Positions 16,158-24,763 of a stretch of 26,534 nucleotides of DNA are shown here, piece after piece. The position numbers were made by a program, and so were the translations under genes. Within the stretch, counting starts at the first letter, position 1, and each line of letters opens with the position of its first letter. The stretch is from contig LR698958.1 of the NCBI GenBank assembly GCA_902381685.1, forward strand, positions 1,596,199 through 1,622,732, in the 5' to 3' direction. The notes beneath the pieces are model-generated. The model saw only the letters and a program-made list of their open reading frames with translations, was not told the origin of the DNA and searched no databases. Origin of the DNA: Lachnospiraceae bacterium. Its GTDB lineage: Bacteria; Bacillota; Clostridia; Lachnospirales; Lachnospiraceae.

Positions 16158-17147
16158 TTACGCATCTTTTCTTCCACTCATAAATTCAACGAACTGTCCC
16201 GTTCCGATTGCAACTACTTTCATTGGATCTTCCGCAGTCATCGTATTGATTCCTGTTCTTTCTTCAATCAATTCTTCCAATCCTCGAAGCATTGCACCAC
16301 CGCCTGTAAGGACAATACCTCTGTCCAAAATATCTGCTGACAATTCAGGTGGAGTTCTCTCAAGCACCCCAATAACTGCTTCTACAATCTGTCCTGTTGT
16401 CTCGCGGAGTGCTTCCTCCGTCTCTGAAGATGTCACTGTAACTGTTTTCGGAAGTCCTGTAACAAGGTTACGTCCTCTTACTTCCATCGTCTCATCTTCC
16501 ACTAACGGATAAGTTGTCCCGATTTTAATCTTAATATCTTCCGCTGTACGCTCTCCAATCAAAAGATTGTGTTTCTTACGCATATAGCGAACAATCGCTT
16601 CATCAAAATCATCTCCGGCAATCTTAATCGATGTATTAACAACTGTACCGCCAAGAGAGATAACCGCTATATCTGCAGTACCCCCTCCTACGTCTACAAT
16701 CATATTTCCACATGGTTTTGCAATATCGATTCCCGCTCCAATTGCTGCTGCTACCGGTTCTTCAATCAAATGAACTTCTCTTGCTCCTGCTGCAAAAGTA
16801 GCCTCTTCTACTGCTTTCTTTTCTACTTCTGTTACCCCACTTGGAACACAGATACTAATACGTGGTTTCTTAAATGTACGTTTTCCCATAGCCTTCTGAA
16901 CGAAGTATTTAATCATTTTTTCTGTGACGGTATAATCAGAAATAACACCTTTTCTAAGTGGTCTTACTGCAACGATATTACCCGGAGTTCTTCCGAGCAT
17001 CAATCTTGCTTCCTCTCCAATTGCTTTAATCACATTTGTATCTCTATCAAATGCCACTACAGACGGTTCTTTCAAAACTACACCTTTTCCCTTTACATAC
17101 ACGAGAATACTCGCGGTTCCTAAATCAATACCGATATCTATTGACAT
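16158..17147 (-). CDS. mreB: MreB/Mbl-type rod-shape actin homologue
   Basis: A 329-residue bacterial actin that polymerises under the membrane and guides the wall elongation machinery. The nucleotide-binding motifs are in place: phosphate-1 IDLGTASILVY (about residues 7-17), phosphate-2 IVDVGGGTADIAVIS (about 150-164) and adenosine motif GIVLTGGGAMLRGLEEL (about 277-293). HLIEEPVAAAIGAG is the conserved hinge segment. The length matches MreB and Mbl (330-340), which sequence alone cannot separate here. No mreC or mreD follows; the gene stands alone between its own promoter and terminator, more typical of an Mbl-like paralog outside the mreBCD cluster. AAAGGAG precedes ATG 17147. Confidence 0.93.
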   Translation of the reverse strand: MSIDIGIDLGTASILVYVKGKGVVLKEPSVVAFDRDTNVIKAIGEEARLMLGRTPGNIVAVRPLRKGVISDYTVTEKMIKYFVQKAMGKRTFKKPRISICVPSGVTEVEKKAVEEATFAAGAREVHLIEEPVAAAIGAGIDIAKPCGNMIVDVGGGTADIAVISLGGTVVNTSIKIAGDDFDEAIVRYMRKKHNLLIGERTAEDIKIKIGTTYPLVEDETMEVRGRNLVTGLPKTVTVTSSETEEALRETTGQIVEAVIGVLERTPPELSADILDRGIVLTGGGAMLRGLEELIEERTGINTMTAEDPMKVVAIGTGQFVEFMSGRKDA

Positions 17148-17225
17148 CTAAATTCTCCTTTCCAAAACTCATCTATTCTTATATCCTTTGTACTTGTTGA
17201 CACTAAATCATCACATATGATTCTT

Positions 17226-17254
17226 ATTATAATCAAAATTGTAATAAATGGAAA
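17226..17254 (-). promoter_or_regulatory. Predicted sigma-A promoter of mreB
   Basis: On the minus strand TTTCCA (17254-17249) and a perfect TATAAT (17231-17226) are separated by 17 nt, placing the start of transcription near 17219 and leaving a leader of about 70 nt before the mreB ATG. The -35 matches the consensus at 4 of 6 positions. It lies in the 123-bp gap after uvrA. Confidence 0.5.
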
Positions 17255-17270
17255 GACTTTTTTTCTATTT

Positions 17271-20117
17271 TTAGTTTTTCTTAAGGATTGCGTCAATATA
17301 TTTTCCTGTATACGAGTTCGGATTCTTCGCAATTTCTTCCGGCGTTCCCGTTGCCACTACGGTTCCGCCTCTATCTCCCCCTTCCAAACCAATGTCAATA
17401 ATGTAATCAGCCGTCTTAATCACATCTAAGTTGTGTTCAATAACAATAACCGTGTTTCCGTCTTCCGCCAGCCTTCTTAAAATCTCTGTAAGTTTATGCA
17501 CGTCCGCAAAATGAAGTCCTGTTGTCGGCTCGTCCAAAATATAGATTGTCCTCCCCGTGCTTCGTTTACTCAACTCTGTTGCCAGTTTAATTCTCTGTGC
17601 CTCTCCTCCCGAAAGAGTAGTGGACGGCTGCCCCAAACGAACATAAGATAATCCCACATCGTAAAGTGTCTCCATTTTTCTTCTAATGGAAGGGACATTT
17701 TCAAAGAAGTGCATTGCCTCTTCCACCGTCATGTTCAACACATCATAAATGCTTTTTCCCTTATATTTCACTTCCAACGTCTCTCTATTATAACGTTTTC
17801 CGCCACACACTTCACACGGTACATATACGTCCGGCAGGAAATGCATTTCTATCTTTAAAATACCGTCTCCACTGCAGGCCTCACACCTTCCGCCTTTGAC
17901 ATTAAAACTAAACCTTCCTTTTTTATACCCTCTCGCCTTGGCATCTGCCGTCGCTGCAAATAAATCTCGAATCAAATCAAAAACCCCTGTATATGTTGCC
18001 GGATTGGAACGCGGTGTTCTTCCGATTGGAGACTGGTCAATATCAATAACCTTATCCAACTGCTCAACACCTTCTATTCTGTCGTGTTTTCCCGGAATTG
18101 TCCTTGCCCTGTTTAGTTCTTTCGCCAGTTTCTTATATAATATCTCATTGATCAGCGAACTTTTTCCCGAACCAGATACACCGGTAACACAGGTAAGAAC
18201 TCCCAAAGGGATATCCACATCAATATTTTTCAGGTTGTTTTCTCTCGCACCGACAATTTTTAAAAATCCTGTTGGCTGCTTTCTTACTTCCGGCACCGGA
18301 ATTTTAATACGTCCGCTCAGGTAAGCACCTGTAATGGAGTTTTTATTTCTCATAATCTGTTTTGCCGTTCCTACGGCCACAACTTCACCGCCATGCTCTC
18401 CCGCTTTTGGTCCGATATCTACAATGTAGTCCGCTTCCAGCATTGTATCCTCATCATGTTCTACTACAATGAGAGTATTGCCTAAATCTCTCAAATGTTT
18501 CAATGTCTTCAGCAATTTATCATTATCCCTCTGATGAAGCCCAATACTTGGCTCGTCCAAAATATATGCCACACCGACTAATCCGGAACCAATCTGCGTT
18601 GCAAGTCGAATACGTTGTGCTTCCCCTCCTGAGAGTGTTCCCGTTGCCCTTGCCAATGTGAGGTAATCCAACCCTACATCAATAAGGAAACCTGTTCTCG
18701 CCTTAATTTCTTTTAATATCTGTCCTCCAATCAATTCCTGTGTAGGTGTAAGTTCTAATGTATCCAGAAATTCCTGTAACTTTCCTATAGAAAGATTCGT
18801 CACTTCCGCAATATTCTTTCCCCCTACCGTAACTGCCAGCGCACTTTTCTTTAAACGCTGTCCGCCACACTCATGGCATGGTGTAATTCTCATAAAGGAC
18901 TCATATTCCGCTTTCATTGTCTCAGAACCGGTTTCTCTGTAACGTCTTTCCACATTTTTAATGATACCCTCAAACGCCACGTCGTAGATTCCCTCACCAC
19001 GCTGTCCCTTATAATATACTTTTACTTCTTTTCCATTTGTTCCATGAATCAAAATATCCTGTATCTCCTGAGGATAATCCTGAAACGGTGTATCAAGAGA
19101 AAAATGATATTCTTTTGCAAGAGCGTCCAATATAGCCCTCGTATAACTTCCTTTATCCGTGCATGACTGCCACCCCATAACTGTAATTGCGCCCTCATCA
19201 ATACTCAGGCTTTTGTCCGGTATCATTAAGTCAACATCAAATTCCATTTTATAGCCAAGACCATAGCATACCGGACACGCACCAAACGGGTTATTGAACG
19301 AAAAACTTCTAGGTTCAATCTCATCAATACTGATTCCACAATCAGCACAGGAGAAACTCTGACTGAAGTGAATCTCCTCTCCTCCGATAACATCTACCGT
19401 CATCAATCCTTCAGCAAGTGACAAAACGCTCTCCACTGAATCCGTCAGCCTTTTTTCTATCCCCGCTTTAACAATCAGCCTGTCCACAATAATTTCAATA
19501 TTGTGCTTAATATTTTTATCCAGAACAATTTCTTCTGTCAGTTCATACAAATTTCCATCTACGCGAACACGAACATACCCGCTCTTTTTCGCTCTCTCAA
19601 ACAGTTTTTCATGGCGCCCTTTTCTTCCACGCACAACCGGTGCGAGCAACTGTATTTTTGTTCCTTCAGGCAGTTCGAGAATCTGGTCTACCATTTGGTC
19701 TACCGTCTGCTTTTTAATTTCTTTCCCACATTTATAACAGTGAGGAATACCAATTCTTGCATAGAGAAGTCGAAAATAATCATAAATCTCCGTTACTGTT
19801 CCAACGGTAGAACGCGGATTTCGGTTTGTCGATTTCTGGTCAATGGAAATAGCCGGAGAAAGTCCTTCAATGCTCTCCACATTCGGTTTCTCCATCTGCC
19901 CCAAAAACTGTCTCGCATATGACGAAAGCGACTCCATGTACCTTCTCTGTCCTTCTGCATAAATCGTATCGAAAGCAAGAGAAGATTTTCCCGAACCGCT
20001 AAGTCCCGTCAATACAACCAACTCATTTCTCGGAATATCCACATCTATATTTTTCAAATTATGCTCATTTGCACCTCTGATTTTAATATATTGTTTCTGC
20101 TCTGTTTTCTTAGCCAT
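17271..20117 (-). CDS. uvrA: UvrA, excinuclease ABC subunit A
   Basis: A 948-residue damage-recognition ATPase of nucleotide excision repair, normal length. It has two ABC modules. The first has Walker [13 protein letters not shown] (about residues 37-48), a zinc-binding region with CADCGISID and [11 protein letters not shown], and signature [18 protein letters not shown]. The second has Walker [14 protein letters not shown], zinc motif CEACSGDG...CEVCGGKRY, signature [17 protein letters not shown] and Walker [18 protein letters not shown]. UvrA dimers with UvrB scan DNA and load UvrB at lesions. The gene follows uvrB by 9 bp, the common Firmicute uvrB-uvrA order, so both share one transcript. 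No terminator hairpin is obvious after its stop codon. Confidence 0.98.
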   Translation of the reverse strand: MAKKTEQKQYIKIRGANEHNLKNIDVDIPRNELVVLTGLSGSGKSSLAFDTIYAEGQRRYMESLSSYARQFLGQMEKPNVESIEGLSPAISIDQKSTNRNPRSTVGTVTEIYDYFRLLYARIGIPHCYKCGKEIKKQTVDQMVDQILELPEGTKIQLLAPVVRGRKGRHEKLFERAKKSGYVRVRVDGNLYELTEEIVLDKNIKHNIEIIVDRLIVKAGIEKRLTDSVESVLSLAEGLMTVDVIGGEEIHFSQSFSCADCGISIDEIEPRSFSFNNPFGACPVCYGLGYKMEFDVDLMIPDKSLSIDEGAITVMGWQSCTDKGSYTRAILDALAKEYHFSLDTPFQDYPQEIQDILIHGTNGKEVKVYYKGQRGEGIYDVAFEGIIKNVERRYRETGSETMKAEYESFMRITPCHECGGQRLKKSALAVTVGGKNIAEVTNLSIGKLQEFLDTLELTPTQELIGGQILKEIKARTGFLIDVGLDYLTLARATGTLSGGEAQRIRLATQIGSGLVGVAYILDEPSIGLHQRDNDKLLKTLKHLRDLGNTLIVVEHDEDTMLEADYIVDIGPKAGEHGGEVVAVGTAKQIMRNKNSITGAYLSGRIKIPVPEVRKQPTGFLKIVGARENNLKNIDVDIPLGVLTCVTGVSGSGKSSLINEILYKKLAKELNRARTIPGKHDRIEGVEQLDKVIDIDQSPIGRTPRSNPATYTGVFDLIRDLFAATADAKARGYKKGRFSFNVKGGRCEACSGDGILKIEMHFLPDVYVPCEVCGGKRYNRETLEVKYKGKSIYDVLNMTVEEAMHFFENVPSIRRKMETLYDVGLSYVRLGQPSTTLSGGEAQRIKLATELSKRSTGRTIYILDEPTTGLHFADVHKLTEILRRLAEDGNTVIVIEHNLDVIKTADYIIDIGLEGGDRGGTVVATGTPEEIAKNPNSYTGKYIDAILKKN

Positions 20118-20126
20118 TTTATACTC

Positions 20127-22115
20127 CTAACTTTCTATCTCTTGTAATTGTTTCTTTAATTCCACCAATTTATCCCTCACTTGAGCCGCCATCTCAAAAT
20201 TCAACTCCGCTGCCGCCTTTTTCATCTGTTTTGTCATATCTTTAATCAGTTTTTCCAGTTCTGATCTGCTCATAGATTCAGGATCCTTTTCCATTTGCAA
20301 CTCTTCTGATGCAACTTTCTTGGAAATGCTTATTAAATCTCTGACTGCTTTCTTTACCGTCTGCGGTGTAATTCCATGCTCTTCATTATATGCCATCTGC
20401 ACTTTTCGTCTTCTCTCGGTTTCCCTGATAGCATTTTTCATGGAATCCGTCATCGTATCCGCATACATGATAACATGACCTTCCGCATTACGGGCAGCAC
20501 GACCGATTGTCTGGATAAGCGATGTCTCTGAACGCAGAAACCCTTCTTTATCTGCGTCCAATATAGCAACAAGCGTAATCTCAGGAATATCCAGCCCTTC
20601 TCTCAACAGGTTAATTCCTACCAGAACATCAAAAACGTCCAGACGCATGTCTCTTATAATTTCCGTTCTCTCCAAAGTATCAATATCGGAATGCAGATAT
20701 TTTACACGAATTCCCAATTCTCTCATGTAGTCGGTCAAATCTTCCGCCATTCTTTTCGTCAGAGTTGTCACCAACACTTTATTTTTCTTCGCAATCTCTT
20801 TATTTACTTCACCTACTAAATCATCAATTTGCCCTTCCACTCCTCTGACTTCTACTTCAGGGTCTAAAAGTCCTGTCGGTCTGATAATCTGATCTGCCCT
20901 TAACAACTCATTTTTCTCTTCGTACTCACCCGGTGTTGCAGAAACGAATAAAATCTGATTGATTTTGCTTTCAAACTCCTCAAAATTTAATGGACGGTTA
21001 TCTTTTGCTGACGGGAGTCGAAAACCATAATCTACCAATGTTGATTTTCTCGACTGGTCTCCGGCATACATTCCTGCAATCTGCGGAATTGTCTTATGAG
21101 ATTCGTCTATCATAATGAGAAAATCGTCTGGGAAATAGTCTATCAATGTATGTGGGGGCTGTCCTTCTTTAAGCCCTGTCAAATGTCTGGAATAGTTTTC
21201 AATCCCTGAACAAAATCCGGTTTCTTTCATCATTTCTATATCAAAATTCGTTCGTTCTGAAATTCTCTGTGCTTCCAGTAATTTATCTTCCCCTTTAAAA
21301 TAGCGTATTCTCTCTTCCAATTCTTCTTCAATTGCCTTCGTTGCCTTTTCCATATTTTCTTTGGAAACAACGTAATGGGACGCCGGAAAAATTGCCACAT
21401 GGTTCAACACATTTTTAATTTCTCCTGTCAACACATCTATCTCTGTAATACGCTCCACTTCGTCTCCAAAAAATTCTACTCGAATGGCATATTCTTCTGA
21501 AATTGCCGGGAATATTTCCAACACATCTCCCCTGACACGAAACGTCCCACGTTTAAAATCTATATCATTTCTGTCATACTGTATCTCAATCAGTTTTGCC
21601 ACTACTTCATCTCTGTCTTTTATCATTCCCGGACGAAGTGAAATTACCATCTCCTGATAATCGATCGGTGAACCTAGTCCATAGATACAGGAAACACTCG
21701 CCACAATAATGACGTCCCTTCTCTCAGAAAGTGCTGCCGTTGCTGAATGACGTAATTTATCAATCTCGTCATTGATAGAAGAGTCTTTGGCAATATATGT
21801 GTCTGATGATGGGACATAAGCCTCTGGTTGGTAATAGTCGTAGTAGGATACAAAGTATTCTACCGCATTGTTCGGGAAGAATTCTTTAAACTCCCCATAA
21901 AGTTGGGCTGCTAAAGTTTTATTGTGGGCGATAATTAATGTAGGTCTATTCAGTTGTTGAATGACATTTGCCATCGTAAATGTCTTACCTGAGCCGGTAA
22001 CACCAAGAAGCGTCTGGCACTGATTGCCTTCTTTAAAACCTTTTACAAGCTGCTCAATTGCTTGTGGCTGGTCACCGGTTGGGGCGTATTCTGATATTAA
22101 TTCAAAATGATCCAT
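20127..22115 (-). CDS. uvrB: UvrB, excinuclease ABC subunit B
   Basis: A 662-residue DNA helicase-like repair subunit. The open frame reaches ATG 22133, but ATG 22115 ([10 protein letters not shown]) is preferred because a perfect AGGAGG lies 6-7 nt upstream of it. Visible features are Walker [14 protein letters not shown] (about residues 38-50), the damage-clamping beta-hairpin [18 protein letters not shown] (about 91-108), [13 protein letters not shown], helicase motif [16 protein letters not shown] and the C-terminal UVR motif [17 protein letters not shown] that binds UvrA or UvrC. UvrB verifies lesions and recruits UvrC. Its ribosome binding site starts just after the stop codon of the DUF5710 gene. 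uvrB is SOS-induced in Bacillus, and the only LexA box I found lies 2.3 kb upstream here. Confidence 0.98.
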   Translation of the reverse strand: MDHFELISEYAPTGDQPQAIEQLVKGFKEGNQCQTLLGVTGSGKTFTMANVIQQLNRPTLIIAHNKTLAAQLYGEFKEFFPNNAVEYFVSYYDYYQPEAYVPSSDTYIAKDSSINDEIDKLRHSATAALSERRDVIIVASVSCIYGLGSPIDYQEMVISLRPGMIKDRDEVVAKLIEIQYDRNDIDFKRGTFRVRGDVLEIFPAISEEYAIRVEFFGDEVERITEIDVLTGEIKNVLNHVAIFPASHYVVSKENMEKATKAIEEELEERIRYFKGEDKLLEAQRISERTNFDIEMMKETGFCSGIENYSRHLTGLKEGQPPHTLIDYFPDDFLIMIDESHKTIPQIAGMYAGDQSRKSTLVDYGFRLPSAKDNRPLNFEEFESKINQILFVSATPGEYEEKNELLRADQIIRPTGLLDPEVEVRGVEGQIDDLVGEVNKEIAKKNKVLVTTLTKRMAEDLTDYMRELGIRVKYLHSDIDTLERTEIIRDMRLDVFDVLVGINLLREGLDIPEITLVAILDADKEGFLRSETSLIQTIGRAARNAEGHVIMYADTMTDSMKNAIRETERRRKVQMAYNEEHGITPQTVKKAVRDLISISKKVASEELQMEKDPESMSRSELEKLIKDMTKQMKKAAAELNFEMAAQVRDKLVELKKQLQEIES

Positions 22116-22133
22116 GTAGTTTCCTCCTGCCAT

Positions 22134-22793
22134 CTATTCCACCCTCCCATCAATACTTAAATCTATACTTTGCGCAAAAACTTCTATCAGCCAGTCTTCT
22201 GATCCCCGTCCTATATCTGCTTCAACAATTATATCGTTTTTCAACGGAACTCTATACAACTTCAACTTCCGCGCTCGTTCCTCGGAATCAATAAAAAAAG
22301 GAGAATCAACTTCACCAAACAAGTAAAAATCACCTTGTATTACCTTACAATTGGAACAATGATTTGCCAAGTATGAACTTTGGATTGTCTTAGAATATGA
22401 TTCATAATATCCATATTTATCCTTCAAATAATTTAACACCTTCTCTGGCAAAGGATAAATGTGTGAAGCAATATGTATTTCATCATCTTCAAAACTCCAT
22501 GCTTTCTCATCTCCATATAGTTCTGGATTACAGACATCAAAATATTTTTTTACTCCATATCCAATGACCTGGGTCAAATTTCTACATTTAAAACACGTAT
22601 GAAGCCCTTCTACAACATAGAAATAATCGCACAAAATGTAAACTTGCTCTTTATCACCAAGAATCCATTTTGTAAATTTGTGATAATCTTTTCGCTTTTC
22701 TACATACCACTTTTTTAATTGTGGATTCCATTTTGCACCTAAAACTTTAGCTTCATCTTTTTCCTCATAAGGTACTTTTAAAATTAATGCCAT
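22134..22793 (-). CDS. DUF5710 domain protein with two CxxC pairs
   Basis: A 219-residue protein. The N-terminal 45 residues fit the DUF5710 pattern: LKVPYEEKDEAKVLGAKWNP followed by KKWYVEKRKDYHKFTKWI. This small domain occurs in plasmid, phage and defence-linked proteins and may bind DNA. The rest is unfamiliar; two cysteine pairs, CFKC (about 67-70) and CSNC (about 146-149), could bind one zinc ion. It is cytoplasmic, with no signal peptide. GGGAGG lies 7 nt before ATG 22793. Its TAG is immediately followed by an ATG in the uvrB frame, and uvrB proper starts 18 bp later, so translation may be coupled. The AT-rich codon use resembles the decaying genes upstream rather than uvrB. Confidence 0.75.
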   Translation of the reverse strand: MALILKVPYEEKDEAKVLGAKWNPQLKKWYVEKRKDYHKFTKWILGDKEQVYILCDYFYVVEGLHTCFKCRNLTQVIGYGVKKYFDVCNPELYGDEKAWSFEDDEIHIASHIYPLPEKVLNYLKDKYGYYESYSKTIQSSYLANHCSNCKVIQGDFYLFGEVDSPFFIDSEERARKLKLYRVPLKNDIIVEADIGRGSEDWLIEVFAQSIDLSIDGRVE

Positions 22794-22814
22794 TTTTATA
22801 TCCTCCCTAATAAA

Positions 22815-22895
22815 CTAAAAAATCACAAACACCTTCCCATCTCTATTTCTGTACCACCCTACTAAAATGCAATTTTTATCAAATAAAACTTTCAT
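22815..22895 (-). CDS. Possible 26-residue peptide
   Basis: A short open frame in the gap between the yhcG remnant and the DUF5710 gene. It starts at ATG 22895 with a weak GGAAGTGAG upstream and encodes a peptide with LFDKNCILVGWYRN and a hydrophobic end (VFVIF). The DKNxxxVGW pattern recalls the start of small beta-rich domain proteins, so it may be a truncated remnant. Nothing else supports expression. Confidence 0.25.
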   Translation of the reverse strand: MKVLFDKNCILVGWYRNRDGKVFVIF

Positions 22896-22927
22896 CTTAA
22901 CTCACTTCCATTGCACTTCCAAATTTA

Positions 22928-23937
22928 TTACTCCGATAATTCTTTTTCAATCTCTTCAATCGTAGGCAAACTGCTCTTAAATTCTTCCCGCAACACCTTC
23001 GTCAATTCATACCGTGCAATTCCAATTGGCTGTGATACATTGTCTAAAGAATATTCTGCCACAACATCATCTTTATCTTTACAAATAAGAATTCCTATTG
23101 TCTGGTTATCCTGTTTTGATTTCATATTTTTATTAACTGCTGTAACATAAAAATTTAATTTTCCTGCGAACTCTGGTTTGAATTTTTCTGTTTTTAATTC
23201 TATGACCACATAAGAATGTAAACGAACATGATAAAACAATATATATATGAAAATCCTGTTCCGAGTTCCAAAAGAAATTGCGTAATCTGATTTACTAATG
23301 CATCTTCCAACTCTTTTTCATCATACTCTTCACGCAATGTAAGAAAGTCAAAATTATATGGATCTTTCAACGTTTGTTCCGCTAAATCGGACTGTGGAAT
23401 AGGAAGTTTCACTTGAAAGTTTGTAATTGCCTTTCCTTGCCTCTCATATAAATTAGAATCTATTTGATGTTCTAGAACATTCCTGCTCCAATTATTATCC
23501 ATTGTCTTTTGTACATAAAACAAAGCTTCATTTATATCTTTGCATTTATACATAATCCGTTGATTATGTCCCCATGGTATGCTTTTCACCATTTTTTCTA
23601 CCATTTCAAATTTGCTTACAACTTGTAAGCACTTTGCATTGTCATTATAAAATTTATACCAAAATCGAATACTTCGCAAATTTTGAGCAGAAAACCCAGA
23701 CATTCCGGGAAAAGTTTTCTGTAGGTTTTTACTCATCACACTTAAAAAGGCATCACCCCATTTAGCATTTTCTTGTTTATTTACGATGTCCCTTCCTAGT
23801 TCCCAATATAAATCTAATAACTCATAATTTATTTTAACAGAAGCTTTTATCTGGCTTTGCTTTATTCTCTTTTTCACCTCATTGATCCAATGTCTATATT
23901 CCTCTGTCACAATAAATCCAACCTCTCTATTGGCCAT
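22928..23937 (-). pseudogene. YhcG/DUF1016 PD-(D/E)XK nuclease family gene, disrupted by internal deletion
   Basis: Two frames together give one YhcG-type protein. The first (23200-23937, 245 residues) carries the DUF1016 N-terminal domain: YELLDLYWELGRDIV, MSGFSAQNLRSIRFWYKFY and QITQFLLELGTGFSYI. It then runs out of frame. The second frame (from at least 23239 to 22928, 103 residues) resumes with FYHVRLHSYVVIELKTEKFKPE and continues to PIGIARYELTKVL. In intact members about 17-20 residues, including the catalytic Asp of the YIDLLFYH-type motif, link GFSY to LFYH. Here only about 11 bases of AT-rich TATATA remain, implying a loss of about 50 bp and a frameshift. The ExK motif (VIELK) survives. 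The family is often found near type I restriction systems. The break near 23245 should make the nuclease inactive. SD GAGGAAG precedes ATG 23937. Confidence 0.85.
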
Positions 23938-23980
23938 TTAATCTTCCTCTCATTAGTATTTCCACTTTTTATTTTTTGTG

Positions 23981-24179
23981 TCAAATTCCATTTATCCGCC
24001 TCGTATCATCTAATCTTTGTATTTTCCCATTAGGTACATCTTTCCATGTTTGTAATCCCATGTGTTGCTTTTCACTGTCTGCTCTAGGTGAATCTACTCC
24101 CCATCTGCAAATGTTTTTTCAAATGATAATTAATAGTATGCGTTTCTACATTTTTTCCCATACACAAATATACACACTC
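23981..24179 (-). pseudogene. RhuM-family virulence protein remnant
   Basis: Two short frames retain parts of a RhuM-type protein. One (24179-24084) includes GKNVETHTINYHLKKHLQMG, resembling the N-terminal helix-turn-helix region of RhuM (GKxxxTINYHLKxI...GEL). The other (24118-23981) includes SPRADSEKQHMGLQTWKDV and PNGKIQRL, resembling the conserved RADxxKxxMGLTSWKxxPxGKI segment from the middle of the protein. They join near 24105, so roughly 150-200 residues expected between them are missing. The fragment then ends at a stop, without the conserved AKNYL and beyond. Identification rests on remembered family patterns. RhuM and YhcG genes are commonly found together as accessory genes inside type I restriction loci. 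Confidence 0.55.
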
Positions 24180-24280
24180 TCAAAACAACTTTTTTAAAAC
24201 AACTTGCAAATACACCTTAATGAAATTTCCTCTTGCGAACACAAAAACAATTACCTCTATGTACGAATCAGGCCACCTGT

Positions 24281-24466
24281 TCATCTATTTTTACCTGTTT
24301 CATCTAGTATTATTCTGTCCGCATAGACCACTAAAACAACGTTAAAATCTACAAAACAGCACTCAATACACTCATTTTCCGCCTTATAAATAGTAATTCC
24401 CGAAATACTCAACTGCATTATCGGGAAAGGCATCATAGCATTTTTATTGCCGCTCTCAAAGAACAA
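24281..24466 (-). pseudogene. Possible N-terminal remnant of the RhuM-like gene
   Basis: An open frame starting at TTG 24466 or a later ATG (24436 or 24433). Its middle, SGITIYKAENECIECCFVDFN, loosely matches the beginning of RhuM proteins (IxIYxxxDGxxxV...). The expected VWLTQxxxAELF segment is not present and the frame ends at TGA. It lies directly downstream of a strong promoter and SOS box, on the same strand as the RhuM fragments, so it may be the start of the same decayed gene. The match is weak. Confidence 0.3.
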
Positions 24467-24472
24467 ACGTTC
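24461..24472 (-). promoter_or_regulatory. LexA/SOS operator (GAAC-N4-GTTC)
   Basis: GAACAAACGTTC, with flanking A and T completing a 14-bp palindromic AGAAC...GTTCT, matches the Firmicute LexA (DinR) box GAAC-N4-GTTC exactly. It sits right after the predicted transcription start of the promoter at 24480-24508, a position where LexA binding would block initiation. The only minus-strand genes downstream are the RhuM remnant, the broken yhcG, the DUF5710 gene and then uvrB-uvrA. Confidence 0.65.
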
Positions 24473-24479
24473 TTATTCC

Positions 24480-24508
24480 ATTTTAGCCTATGTGCTGTTT
24501 AGTGTCAA
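24480..24508 (-). promoter_or_regulatory. Sigma-A promoter controlled by the SOS box
   Basis: On the minus strand a perfect -35 TTGACA (24508-24503), a 17-nt spacer and TAAAAT (24485-24480, 5 of 6) form a near-consensus promoter. Start of transcription is expected near 24473, adjoining the LexA box. It points left, towards the uvrB operon. Confidence 0.7.
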
Positions 24509-24715
24509 CTTTTCTTTTTAAGATTTTCTTTGCTTCTCACGCATAACTATACAAATCTTGCTCTTCTATTCCATAAGTTGTCTCCTTTAGCGTAGTTAAA
24601 TTATTATTGTTTTGTAAATTTAGATATAGAAAAAGGGCTCTAAAATAAATGTTGGGGTGGATGATTTTAAATTAATCATCTATCCCAGCATTTTTCATTT
24701 ATAATAAAAAGAAAA

Positions 24716-24754
24716 ACCTCCCAGTGCCAGTCATCACACAAACCACTAGGAGGT
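24716..24754 (+). promoter_or_regulatory. Hairpin hiding the ISL3 transposase ribosome binding site
   Basis: ACCTCC-C-AGTG (24716-24726) can pair with CACT-A-GGAGGT (24744-24754) over a 17-nt loop, with one C-A mismatch. The right arm contains the transposase Shine-Dalgarno sequence AGGAGGTG, 8 nt before ATG 24764. Folding would suppress translation, especially in read-through transcripts. Confidence 0.55.
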
Positions 24755-24763
24755 GCACATATT

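Larger units (their letters stand above)
23940..24635. other. 696-bp non-coding stretch with gene remnants
   Basis: Between the yhcG start and the ISL3 left end there is no intact gene. It contains the RhuM-like fragments, an AGTTGTTTT direct repeat (two copies around 24185-24208, read on the minus strand), the SOS box and its promoter. The outermost part (24509-24635) is AT-rich with nothing recognisable. The sequence looks like decayed accessory DNA. Confidence 0.6.

Noticed and set aside
22116..22133. uvrB starting at ATG 22133
   Set aside because: The AGGAGG ribosome binding site lies inside this extension and is correctly spaced for ATG 22115, where the conserved UvrB N-terminus begins.
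23976..24197. A plus-strand 73-residue protein
   Set aside because: It has no ribosome binding site and lies antisense to the RhuM-like fragments, which give a recognisable protein on the other strand.
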